64,000 nucleotides of DNA from Roseovarius sp. 217. Its GTDB lineage: Bacteria; Pseudomonadota; Alphaproteobacteria; Rhodobacterales; Rhodobacteraceae. The first letter of the stretch is position 1. Every line of letters begins with the position of its first letter. The stretch covers positions 2,672,261-2,736,260 of the forward strand of contig NZ_CH902584.1 in assembly GCF_000152845.1 (NCBI RefSeq), given 5' to 3'. The notes below the pieces were generated by a model, which was given only the letters and a program-made list of their open reading frames with translations, was not told where the DNA came from and made no database searches. A program made the position numbers and the translations under genes. Shown here piece by piece: positions 26,035 to 33,979 of the stretch.

Positions 26035-27426
26035 ATGGCGGAAGACGAGGACGATCTGACCCCCGAGGCGGAGGGAGATGAGGATCATCATCCGCTGACG
26101 CGGGCGTTGATTTCGCGGATCATGTATGCGGTCGAGACGCAGGACCGCGAGATGCTCTGGGCGGAAATGGAGCCGCTGCACGCAGCCGATATCGCCGACC
26201 TTCTGGAACAGAGCAACGCCTATGACCGGCGGCGGTTGATCGAGCTCTACGGGCAGGAGTTCGACGGGGATATCCTGTCGGAGTTGGACGAGTCGATCCG
26301 CGAAGAGGTTATGGGCCTCTTGACGCCGCAAGTGCTGGCCGATGCCGTGCGCGAGCTCGATTCGGATGACGTGGTCGATCTGGTCGAAGATCTGGAGGAT
26401 CAGCAGCAAGAGGCGATTCTGAGCGTCCTTGAGGACAGCGACCGGATCGCGGTGCAGCAATCTCTGACCTATCCCGAGTATTCCGCTGGCCGTCTGATGC
26501 AGCGCGAAGTGGTGATGGCGCCGGAGCATTGGACCGTCGGCGACGCGATCGACTACATGCGCCATGCCGAGGAATTGCCGGAACAGTTCTATCATATCGT
26601 TCTGGTCGATCCCCGGCTGCATCCGGTGGGCAATGTGACCCTCGGGCGGATCATGGCCTCGCGCCGGGATGTGCCGCTGAAGGACATTGTGGAAGAGACG
26701 TTTCACACCATTCCGGTCACACGCTATGACGGCGATGTGGCCTATATGTTCAACCAGTATCACCTGATTTCAGCGCCGGTGGTCGATGAGGACGGGCGGC
26801 TGGTGGGGGTCATCACCATTGATGATGCCATGGCCGTTCTGGATGAGGAGCATGAAGAGGATATCATGCGGCTGGCCGGGGTCGGCGAGGGCGGGATCAA
26901 CGATTCGGTGATCGAGACCTCCAAGCAGCGGGTGCCGTGGCTGGCGGTTAACCTCGGCACGGCAATTCTGGCGTCGCTGGTGATTGCGCAGTTTGAGCTG
27001 GCGATTTCGCAACTGGTGGCGCTGGCGGTCTTGATGCCGATTGTGGCCTCGATGGGGGGCAATGCCGGAACGCAGAGCCTGACCGTGGCTGTGCGCGCGC
27101 TGGCAACCAAGGATCTCACGGTATCGAATGTCTGGCGGGTGTTGCGCCGAGAAGTGCTTGTGGGGTTGATCAACGGGGTGATTTTCGCCCTGGTGATGGG
27201 CGCTGTCGGGATGATCTGGTTTGGCGGGCCAGAGCTGGGCTATGTGATTGCTGCCGCCATGGTGATCAATCTGGTGGTGGCCGGGTTGGCCGGTGCGGCA
27301 ATTCCGGTTGTGATGGACAGAATGGGCTTTGACCCGGCGCTGGGCTCTGGCACATTTGTAACCACGGTGACGGATGTGGTGGGCTTTTTTGCGTTTCTGG
27401 GGCTGGCAACGGTGTTTCTGTTATGA
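26035..27426 (+). CDS. mgtE: Magnesium transporter MgtE
   Basis: 463 residues from the ATG at 26035 (AAGGGGGC upstream; an upstream TTG frame lacks a site). An acidic N-terminal domain with MgtE_N helices (ADIADLLEQSNAYDRRRLIELYG), two CBS domains (about 130-250; MQREVVMAPEHWTVGDAI, GVITIDDAMAVL), and five membrane helices from about 295, with MPIVASMGGNAGTQSLTVAVRA forming the pore. Inner membrane Mg2+ channel gated by cytosolic Mg2+. Its stop overlaps the next gene. Confidence 0.95.
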   Translation: MAEDEDDLTPEAEGDEDHHPLTRALISRIMYAVETQDREMLWAEMEPLHAADIADLLEQSNAYDRRRLIELYGQEFDGDILSELDESIREEVMGLLTPQVLADAVRELDSDDVVDLVEDLEDQQQEAILSVLEDSDRIAVQQSLTYPEYSAGRLMQREVVMAPEHWTVGDAIDYMRHAEELPEQFYHIVLVDPRLHPVGNVTLGRIMASRRDVPLKDIVEETFHTIPVTRYDGDVAYMFNQYHLISAPVVDEDGRLVGVITIDDAMAVLDEEHEEDIMRLAGVGEGGINDSVIETSKQRVPWLAVNLGTAILASLVIAQFELAISQLVALAVLMPIVASMGGNAGTQSLTVAVRALATKDLTVSNVWRVLRREVLVGLINGVIFALVMGAVGMIWFGGPELGYVIAAAMVINLVVAGLAGAAIPVVMDRMGFDPALGSGTFVTTVTDVVGFFAFLGLATVFLL

Positions 27427-27992
27427 ATGACCTGGCGGAGGTGAAGGCGGCGGCGCGCAAGGCGGCGTTTGCGCGGCGGGCCGAGGCGCATGCCGCGCGT
27501 CTGCCCGGTGTGGCAGCGCTCTTGTCGGGGGTATTGGCAGGCTATCGTGGGGTGGCTGTATCGGGCTATTTGCCGATCCGCAGCGAGATCGACCCGCGCG
27601 ACGCAATGGAAGAGGCGGCGGCGCATGGGCCGGTTGCGGTGCCGGTGATCATGGGGGCGGGATTGCCGCTCCGGTTCTCGCGCTGGGTGCCGGGCGGCGC
27701 GCTGCGCGAGGGGCCGTTTGGGGCCATGGTGCCGGAGGTGGATGATTTCATCGAGCCGGAGATCCTGATCGTGCCGCTGGTGGCCTTTGATCGCAGCGGC
27801 GGGCGATTGGGCTATGGCGGTGGCTTTTATGACCGCACGCTCGAGATTTTGCGCGCGCGGCGGGCAACGCTGGCGATTGGCTTTGCCTATGGCGCGCAGG
27901 AATCGGGGGGGCTTCCGCTGGAGCCGACCGATCAGCCGCTTGATATGGTGGTGACAGAGGCTGAGGTGATCGCGTTTGGCCCAAGAGCATGA
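27423..27992 (+). CDS. 5-formyltetrahydrofolate cyclo-ligase
   Basis: 189 residues. ATP-dependent conversion of 5-formyl-THF to 5,10-methenyl-THF, salvaging folate stalled by SHMT side activity. The conserved C-terminal block VPLVAFDRSGGRLGYGGGFYDRTL is clear (about 118-141). The ATG overlaps the mgtE stop (ATGA), indicating coupling. Confidence 0.92.
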   Translation: MNDLAEVKAAARKAAFARRAEAHAARLPGVAALLSGVLAGYRGVAVSGYLPIRSEIDPRDAMEEAAAHGPVAVPVIMGAGLPLRFSRWVPGGALREGPFGAMVPEVDDFIEPEILIVPLVAFDRSGGRLGYGGGFYDRTLEILRARRATLAIGFAYGAQESGGLPLEPTDQPLDMVVTEAEVIAFGPRA

Positions 27993-28449
27993 ATATAGCG
28001 CCCGTGTGGTCTGGACCGGCAACCGGGGCGAGGGCACGGCACATTACAAGAGCTACGACCGGACGTGGAATGTGGAGACGCCCGGCAAGCCGGTGATCCA
28101 TTGCTCGAACGATCCGCTGCTGGGGGGCAATCCGGCGCTGCACAATCCGGAAGATATGTTGATATCGGCGCTGAGCGCCTGTCACATGCTGTGGTTCCTG
28201 CATCTGGCGAGTGACGCGGGCATTGCCGTGCAGTCCTATGAGGATGATCCCATTGCCATCGGGGAGACCGACAGCACCGGGGCAAGCCGATTTCTGCGGG
28301 CCACGCTGCGGCCCCGGATCGCGGTGCCGGCGGGGACCGATCTGAGCCGCGCCAATGGGCTGCATGGGCAGGTGCATGCGGTCTGCTTTATCGCGCGGTC
28401 GGTGAATTTTCCGGTGACCTACGCGGCGCGCTACCGGGTTCTGGCGTGA
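27976..28449 (+). CDS. OsmC family protein
   Basis: 157 residues. Organic hydroperoxide reductase/OsmC fold with VWTGNRGEGTAHYKSYDR at the N-terminus and the central helix LISALSACHMLWFLHLASDAG carrying the first reactive Cys; the second is in AVCFIARSVNFP. Both peroxidatic cysteines are therefore present. I infer a TTG start at 27976 (GAGGTGA five bases upstream), overlapping the previous gene by 17 bp, because no ATG lies early in the frame. Confidence 0.85.
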   Translation: MAQEHEYSARVVWTGNRGEGTAHYKSYDRTWNVETPGKPVIHCSNDPLLGGNPALHNPEDMLISALSACHMLWFLHLASDAGIAVQSYEDDPIAIGETDSTGASRFLRATLRPRIAVPAGTDLSRANGLHGQVHAVCFIARSVNFPVTYAARYRVLA

Positions 28450-28507
28450 GTGGAATTGTCTGTGTCGGATTCGGGCTTGCGCGCAGATTGAGCGCGCGGT
28501 TAGGCTG

Positions 28508-28710
28508 ATCCTGTCATGGTGCCATGCCGACAGCAGTCCACTGCTCTCGGGATGGAGAATTGGGAAGCCGGTGCGATTCCGGCGCTGCCCCCGCAACGGT
28601 AAGGGAGGGCGTTTCGGCGATATGCCACTGGGCGACAATGCTCGGGAAGGTGCCGCGACGCGAGGGTCATCCGGCCCGCCATCCAAGCCCGGAAACCAGC
28701 CTTGGCGTGA
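28508..28710 (+). ncRNA. Cobalamin (AdoCbl) riboswitch
   Basis: The conserved cobalamin-riboswitch core is easy to read: GGTGCC (28519-28524), GGGAAGCCGGTG (28562-28573), the B12-box region GCTGCCCCCGCAACGGTAA (28584-28602), and the closing AAGCCCGGAAACCAGCC (28685-28701). It is a full-length aptamer on the plus strand. The expression platform would act on the small ORF at 28828. Confidence 0.93.
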
Positions 28711-28780
28711 CGTCGAATCGCGGGGTGCGATGCGGGCGTGTGCGCCTCGGGCTGATGATCTGTTGCGCCATGTCCCTTGC

Positions 28781-28820
28781 CTCTCCCGCCCCATCCGGCC
28801 CGGGGTGTGGCCGGGGAGAG
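28781..28820 (+). promoter_or_regulatory. Hairpin masking the ribosome site downstream of the riboswitch
   Basis: CTCTCCC (28781-28787) can pair with GGGGAGAG (28813-28820), the only Shine-Dalgarno-like sequence before the ATG at 28828. This suggests translational control as the expression platform. No T-run is present, so it is not a classical terminator. Confidence 0.5.
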
Positions 28821-28827
28821 CAGCAAG

Positions 28828-29097
28828 ATGACTTTTCTACGAATCATTGATGGGCTGGAAAGCAGCCAAGCGACCGGGCCGCAGGCGATGCAGGCCGCGC
28901 GCATGGGTTTTTTGCAATGGGCCTGTGCGGTCGAGGGGCCGATTACAGCGCAGATGGCACGGGCGGCATTGGAGAGCCCGGCGGCACGGCAGGCGGAAAG
29001 TGCGGCGGCGCGGGCCTTTGTCGGGTTTTTACGGGAGGCCAGCCGGACGTGTCTGGCCTTGCCGATGCGGCGGGGTCGGGCGCGGGTGCTGCATTGA
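28828..29097 (+). CDS. Small protein of unknown function under cobalamin riboswitch control
   Basis: 89 residues (MTFLRIIDGLESS... to ...RGRARVLH). No signal peptide or membrane helix; Ala-rich helical composition, a single pair of Cys (one in QWACAVEG, one in SRTCLALP), and a very basic tail. I do not recognise the family. Riboswitch control implies a link to cobalamin uptake, cobalt, or B12-dependent or B12-replacing metabolism, but no such gene follows; the next 500 bp are noncoding. Confidence 0.65.
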   Translation: MTFLRIIDGLESSQATGPQAMQAARMGFLQWACAVEGPITAQMARAALESPAARQAESAAARAFVGFLREASRTCLALPMRRGRARVLH

Positions 29098-29147
29098 GGG
29101 TGGCGGCGGGGAGCGGGGTCTGGAGGGGACGTTGGCCCCGTCGGTAA

Positions 29148-29318
29148 GCCGCGCGGTGCCCGTCCGTCGGGTGGGCGCTGCACCATAGTCGGCTGTCACT
29201 TTATGCTTGCCAAATACATCCGCGTTATCAGTGTGTTGAGACGTTACAAAAGCGCCCGCCCGGTGGGGCGGACGGGCGCTGCGCGGCGGCGCTTCGCGCC
29301 TTGATTCCGCGCTTGGGC
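29148..29318 (+). repeat. Dispersed structured repeat, copy B
   Basis: Second copy of the element at 3015-3186, in the same orientation. It keeps both inverted arms and the strong hairpin (GCGCCCGCCC / GGGCGGACGGGCGC, 29252-29280). The small following hairpin reads GGCGC-TTC-GCGCC instead of GGTGCC-TGC-GGCACC: both arms have changed together, which preserves pairing. Confidence 0.75.
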
Positions 29319-29401
29319 ATTGGGACCAATGTCAGCAAGAGGCCAAGCCCTGCTGCTATCGTGCCGATTCAGGGGAAAACTCTGTCTTGCGTCCGCGCAA
29401 T

Positions 29402-29480
29402 AAAAAACGGCGGCACCAGGGAGGAGGAGAGGTGCCGCCGTTTCCTATACGTCCGGCCCAGGGAGGAGGAGAGGGCCATT
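29402..29480 (-). ncRNA. CcsR-like (cuckoo family) sRNA 2, with terminator
   Basis: Minus-strand RNA with two hairpins whose 13-base loops are identical (TCTCCTCCTCCCT, containing CCUCCUCCC). Hairpin 1: stem GGCCC/GGGCC, 29455-29477. Hairpin 2: 13-bp stem, 29405-29443, followed by a TTTTTT run, so it is also the terminator. Two hairpins exposing an anti-Shine-Dalgarno CCUCCUCCC define the CcsR RNAs of Rhodobacter sphaeroides, which are stress-induced and co-transcribed with a DUF1127 gene, exactly as here. Confidence 0.85.
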
Positions 29481-29520
29481 CGCAAAACGAAGGGACTGGA
29501 TGGTCCCAATTTGACGGCCC

Positions 29521-29592
29521 CAGGCATCAGGGAGGAGGAGAGATGCCCGTGACCGTAACAGATACCCCAGGGAGGAGGAGGGGGGTATCTGA
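29521..29592 (-). ncRNA. CcsR-like (cuckoo family) sRNA 1
   Basis: Minus-strand RNA starting about ten bases after the DUF1127 stop. Two hairpins: 29560-29590 (9-bp stem AGATACCCC/GGGGTATCT) and 29523-29547 (6-bp stem GGCATC/GATGCC). The 13-base loops match those of the next sRNA except for one base in the first. The stems differ in sequence from one hairpin to the next while the loops are conserved, a strong sign of selection on the CCUCCUCCC loop. Confidence 0.85.
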
Positions 29593-29599
29593 TCTCTTA

Positions 29600-29824
29600 T
29601 TACGACCGGTGGCCGTAAACTGTTTCATGTGCAACGCGAAGAATTTCACTGCGGTGCAGGCCCAGATCGGCGAGGTCATGTGTGCTGAGCTGCGACAGCT
29701 CATTGACCGTGCGGCGATAAGTGCGGTAATTTGCGATACGCTGCATTGCAGCATAGACGGCGGCACTCAGATCCTCGCCGAGAACGGCGGCGGCAGAGCG
29801 GCGTGTGTCAATCGAGGTAGCCAT
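29600..29824 (-). CDS. DUF1127 protein, CcaF1-like, heading the CcsR-type sRNA operon
   Basis: 74 residues with the DUF1127 pattern RIANYRTYRRTVNELSQLSTHDLADLGLHRSEILRVAHETV. AAGGA lies before the ATG at 29824. In R. sphaeroides the equivalent small protein (CcaF1, RSP_6037) is an RNA-binding factor that affects CcsR maturation and RNA turnover under oxidative stress; the same arrangement here supports that role by synteny. A TGCTGC-N3-GCAGCA palindrome lies 113 bp upstream. Confidence 0.88.
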   Translation of the reverse strand: MATSIDTRRSAAAVLGEDLSAAVYAAMQRIANYRTYRRTVNELSQLSTHDLADLGLHRSEILRVAHETVYGHRS

Positions 29825-29936
29825 GTCTTCGGGTCCTTGCGGATTTTATCATGTTCAAGTTCGGCGCTGTTCGTTTCGCCTTTGTTGATCCCAAAATACG
29901 CTTTTGCTGCGGCTGCACAATACCCCGCAGAAGCAA

Positions 29937-29951
29937 TGCTGCTATGCAGCA
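29937..29951. promoter_or_regulatory. TGCTGC-TAT-GCAGCA palindrome (PhaR-type site)
   Basis: A 6+6 perfect dyad of the CTGC-N3-GCAG form described for PhaR, the PHB-responsive repressor of Rhodobacter and Paracoccus. It lies between the divergent DUF1127/CcsR operon and mrp. The same dyad occurs at 54307 and 58746. Confidence 0.5.
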
Positions 29952-30073
29952 AATGCATAAGAAGAAAGTGACCTAAGGTTAAGCAAATGAAGCATTTTTT
30001 AGGCAGTTTAAAAACTGCTCTTGCCTTGGTTGCATAGAGCGGCGCTGATGTCGCTAATGGTAAAGGAACGAAC

Positions 30074-31129
30074 ATGACCGATATTCGCGCGGAACTCGAA
30101 GCGAGGCTTGACAGGCTGGAGTTGCCGGACGGCGGCAGTCTGATGTCGCGGGACATGGTGCGCGCGCTGGTGGTCGAGGCGGGCGAGGTGCGCTTTGTCA
30201 TCGAGGCACCCACCCCAGAGATGGCCCGCAACATGGAGCCGGTGCGCGCCGCCGCCGAGCGCGCCGCCTTGAGCCTGCCGGGGGTGAGCCGCGCCACGGT
30301 GGTCCTGACGGCGCAGGCCGCGCCGCCCGCGCTCAAGCTGGGGCAGCATCCCAAAGGGGGCAATGCGTCGATCCGGCCCGAGGGGATTGCGACATTGCTG
30401 GCAGTGGCCAGTGGCAAGGGCGGTGTCGGCAAATCCACCGTGGCCTCGAACCTTGCGGTGGCGCTGGCGCGACAGGGGCGGCGCGTGGGTTTGCTCGATG
30501 CCGATATTCACGGGCCAAGTCAGCCGCGCATGATGGGGTTGACGGGGCGACCGCAAAGCCCGGATGGCACGCGGATCATTCCGCTGGAGGCGCATGGCGT
30601 CAAGGTGATGTCGATCGGGCTGATGCTCGACCCCGCCAAGGCTGTGATCTGGCGGGGGCCGATGCTGATGGGGGCGCTGCAACAGATGTTGGCGCAGGTG
30701 GACTGGGGCGATCTGGATGTGTTGATCGTCGATCTGCCGCCGGGCACGGGCGATGTGCAACTGACGCTGAGCCAGCGGGCGCGTCCCGATGGGGCGATCA
30801 TCGTCTCGACGCCGCAGGATGTGGCGCTCCTCGATGCGCGCAAGGCGATGGATATGTTCCGCACGCTGGAGGTGCCGATTCTGGGCATGATCGAGAATAT
30901 GTCGTTTTTCACATGCCCTGATTGCGGTCATGAGGCGCATGTCTTTGGGCACGGTGGGGTGCGCAGTGAGGCGGAGGGTCTGGGCCTGCCGCTGTTGGCG
31001 GCCTTGCCGATTGATCTGGAAACCCGGTCGGCAGGCGATGCGGGCTGTCCGGTGGCTGCGGGTGACAGCGCGGCGGCGCAGGCCTATGGCGCGTTGGCGC
31101 TGCGTCTGATTCGCGACTTCCAGGGCTGA
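30074..31129 (+). CDS. mrp: Mrp/NBP35 family Fe-S cluster carrier ATPase
   Basis: 351 residues: an N-terminal MIP18/DUF59-like domain (1-85), then a P-loop ATPase with the deviant Walker A ASGKGGVGKST (residues 112-122, Lys116 and Lys120), the DUVDLPPGTGD-like block at about 217-227, and FTCPDCG (about 276-282) with the CxxC that binds a bridging [4Fe-4S] cluster between monomers. Cytosolic scaffold or carrier for Fe-S assembly. Called apbC in some genomes. Confidence 0.93.
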   Translation: MTDIRAELEARLDRLELPDGGSLMSRDMVRALVVEAGEVRFVIEAPTPEMARNMEPVRAAAERAALSLPGVSRATVVLTAQAAPPALKLGQHPKGGNASIRPEGIATLLAVASGKGGVGKSTVASNLAVALARQGRRVGLLDADIHGPSQPRMMGLTGRPQSPDGTRIIPLEAHGVKVMSIGLMLDPAKAVIWRGPMLMGALQQMLAQVDWGDLDVLIVDLPPGTGDVQLTLSQRARPDGAIIVSTPQDVALLDARKAMDMFRTLEVPILGMIENMSFFTCPDCGHEAHVFGHGGVRSEAEGLGLPLLAALPIDLETRSAGDAGCPVAAGDSAAAQAYGALALRLIRDFQG

Positions 31130-31191
31130 GGCGAGCGCCGGGGGCGCTGCCCCGACGCCGCCAAGGTATTTCGGGCCAGAGGAGGCGGGAG

Positions 31192-31701
31192 TCAGTCGCT
31201 GATCGGCGTGGCCACCAATCCGAGGCGACGGGCGCTGTCGAGCGAGAGTGTGTCACTGTCGAGACCGAGCGGGAGCTGATAGCGCTGGATCGCCGCGCGG
31301 GTGCGCGGGTCCATACGGGCGGTGACGGGACCGCTGTAGAGGTTGCGTGCGGCAAGGGCGCGCTGAACCGAGGCGATGAAGTCAGGCGTCTGCACATCGG
31401 CGCAGGGGGTTTCATACCAAGTGGTCACGCGCTCTTGCAGGATGGCCTGCCGGGTGACGGTGGCATAGGTGGCGGGGCTCAGGATCTTGCCCGAGGCATC
31501 GGTTTCAGCGGGGGATAGCTGCACCTGTTCGGTGACGGTCTCGATCACTGCGGGCGTATCCTGTTTGCCCCAGCAGGTGCCGGGGGCGGCCCCCGGCGGG
31601 GCCTCTGCCCCGAGGTTTGATCCGCTCGCGTTGGGGGCCACGGTCTGACACGCCGCGAGGGACAGGGCCAAGGCGAGGCTTGAGAGTGTGGGGCGGATCA
31701 T
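31192..31701 (-). CDS. Lipoprotein with peptidoglycan-binding-like domain
   Basis: 169 residues from the ATG at 31701. Signal with lipobox LSLAAC (Cys at residue 15), then a variable region and a C-terminal PG_binding_1-like motif (SVQRALAARNLYSGPVTARMD, then RTRAAIQRYQLPLGL). Probably an outer-membrane or periplasmic lipoprotein contacting the wall. Role unknown. Confidence 0.75.
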   Translation of the reverse strand: MIRPTLSSLALALSLAACQTVAPNASGSNLGAEAPPGAAPGTCWGKQDTPAVIETVTEQVQLSPAETDASGKILSPATYATVTRQAILQERVTTWYETPCADVQTPDFIASVQRALAARNLYSGPVTARMDPRTRAAIQRYQLPLGLDSDTLSLDSARRLGLVATPISD

Positions 31702-31735
31702 CAGCGGGGGCCTCGCGGGCAATGTTCGCCTGAGT

Positions 31736-32100
31736 CTAGCCGGTTTGACCTGAGGGGGAAAGCGGGCTGTCGGGATCGGCCAGGAGGTCGAGCAGGGCCG
31801 AGATATCCTCGATCTCTTCGGCCACCACATGGGTGACACCGGCCTGCCGTTCGACCCGGCCGGTCACGCGCAGCATGCGTCCGGCGATGACCGCACGGCG
31901 AAACCGCTCGAACACCTTGCGCCAGATCACGACATTGACCACGCCGGTTTCATCCTCGAGCGTGACAAAGACCACGCCGCGCGCTGTGCCGGGGCGTTGG
32001 CGCACCAGCACCAGACCCGCCACGGTGATGCGCGCACCCGAGGAAACCTCTGACAGGCGGGCGGCGATGAGGGCGGAGGGTGGGCGGGGCATGGCGGGCA
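31736..32100 (-). pseudogene. dnaE2: Remnant of error-prone DNA polymerase DnaE2 (C-terminal OB domain)
   Basis: The minus-strand frame encodes GARITVAGLVLVRQRPGTARGVVFVTLEDETGVVNVVIW and RMLRVTGRVERQAGVTHVVAEEIEDIS in short blocks; this is the OB-fold tail of DnaE2/ImuC, normally at the end of a protein of about 1,080 residues. Only about 120 residues remain. The frame extends to 32191 without polymerase similarity, and no imuA or imuB lies nearby. The SOS mutasome gene has been lost here; an intact copy elsewhere cannot be excluded. Confidence 0.8.
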
Positions 32101-32270
32101 TCGGGCTCTGAAGGTCTGACTCTGCTCCTCTATAGGGTAGGAGCTGTGGGCCATATTGCAAGCTTGGCCTGGTCGTGGGCGCGGGTTGCATCGCTTTGCG
32201 GGCTATGGTTTACGATTTGGAGCAATACTCTTGCCATCGTCTCTTGATCCCAGACCACAGGCGCGCGCCG

Positions 32271-33299
32271 ATGCCCGTTGTGACCTTTCATGTCGGCATG
32301 CCGAAATGCGCGACAACAACGATCCAGAGTTTTCTGGCGGAGCGGGCCGAGTGGTTGGCGGCGCGGGGTCAGATCTATGAGCACCATCCCGAGGACCGCA
32401 CGCGCAATCAGGGCAATGCGGCGCAACTGGCTGCTTTTTGTGCGGCGCGCGATCTGGTGCGGATGGAGGCCCATCTGGGGTATTTCCTGAGGTCGGGGCA
32501 TGATGTGCTCTTGAGCAGCGAGATCCTGTTTGACCTGTGGCGTGAGGACGGGTTCGTGCCGCTGCGTGAGGCGGTCGCGCGGTTGGGCTATGACCTGCGG
32601 GTGGTGGTCTATCTCAAGCGGCAGGACCTATGGATCGAGAGCGATTTCAAACAGCATGTGAAGGGGCGGAGTGACTGGGTTGGACCGTTTGAGGACTTGC
32701 TCGAACGGCGCGTCACGCGGGGCACGTTGGATTATCACAAGCTGCTGATGCAGTGGGCGACGCAGGTGGGGCGGGAGGCGATGACCGTGGTGCCGCTTAC
32801 CCCGTCGCAGCCGCAGGGCTATGCGATCGAGCGGTTTCTGGAGGTGATCGGGCTGGCACCGCCTGAGAGCGGTCTGGACATCCCGCGCCAGAATGTGAGC
32901 CCGTCTGCGGCGGTGATCGAGGCGGCCCGCCACATCAAGGCCGCGCTGATCGGGCAGGGTCTTGGGACCGAAGAGAGAGCCGCCGTGATGGCCGGGTTCT
33001 TTGCGGCGACCGAGGTGCTGACGGCTGCGGAACGGGATGCCGGCGCTCTCAGTCCGGTCGCGCGGCGGGCGTTGCTGGACCGTTGTGCGCCGTCCAATGC
33101 CGCCTTGGCGCGCGCGTTTCTGGGGGACGTTGCGCCATTTGAGGAGCTGGACCGGGATGCGGGCGTGGATTGGGTGCCTCTGTCGGAGCGGGCGCTGGAC
33201 GTTCTATCCGGATGCGTGGCGCGGTCGCTGATAGGTCCCGAGCCGGAGGTCGGGGGGCCATCGCTCTTGGGGCGGCTTTCGGGTTTCCTGCGACGCTGA
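32271..33299 (+). CDS. Sulfotransferase-like protein
   Basis: 342 residues from the ATG at 32271; the frame is open further upstream but only this start directly precedes VTFHVGMPKCATTTIQSFL, a PAPS-binding-type loop (about 3-21) in the form GxPKxATT. RVVVYLKRQDLWIESDFKQHV (about 107-127) stands where the 3'-phosphate Arg/Ser motif is expected. Substrate unknown; more divergent than the sulfotransferase at 4245. Confidence 0.65.
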   Translation: MPVVTFHVGMPKCATTTIQSFLAERAEWLAARGQIYEHHPEDRTRNQGNAAQLAAFCAARDLVRMEAHLGYFLRSGHDVLLSSEILFDLWREDGFVPLREAVARLGYDLRVVVYLKRQDLWIESDFKQHVKGRSDWVGPFEDLLERRVTRGTLDYHKLLMQWATQVGREAMTVVPLTPSQPQGYAIERFLEVIGLAPPESGLDIPRQNVSPSAAVIEAARHIKAALIGQGLGTEERAAVMAGFFAATEVLTAAERDAGALSPVARRALLDRCAPSNAALARAFLGDVAPFEELDRDAGVDWVPLSERALDVLSGCVARSLIGPEPEVGGPSLLGRLSGFLRR

Positions 33300-33370
33300 G
33301 GACCGCGGCAATTCTGCAATTCTTTTCTGATGCAAGTACAAATTGGGCTGGTCTCAGCCGGGGGGCTTGA

Positions 33371-33736
<366 letters not shown>

Positions 33737-33750
<14 letters not shown>

Positions 33751-33979
33751 CGCGGGGCGGGGCGGGTGCAACGCCCCCGACAGGCTGTCTCTCAGGGAGC
33801 GCGCCAACCAAAAGCGTCGATCCGGTCGGTCATGGGCGCGGTGCGAGCGCGTCCGTGATGGCGTCAACTGCGGCGCTGTGTTGACGAGACCGTGATATGC
33901 GGCAGCCAAAGGCGGATTGACGTAACCTTTTGATCACCCTAGGATTCTACGCATAAGACGTTTTGCGAGTGGTGGCTGA
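33737..33979. other. Intergenic region before the RTX-like gene
   Basis: No supported gene or structured RNA. It presumably holds the promoter of the RTX-like gene in the AT-richer stretch near 33915-33955. Confidence 0.35.

Noticed and set aside
29405..29590. Four repeats of AGGGAGGAGGAGA with variable spacers, looking like a small CRISPR array or stacked ribosome sites
   Set aside because: Each repeat is the loop of its own hairpin, spacing is irregular (38, 69 and 40 bases), and no cas genes exist. On the plus strand the repeats are not followed by ORFs. The sRNA reading on the minus strand explains all of it.
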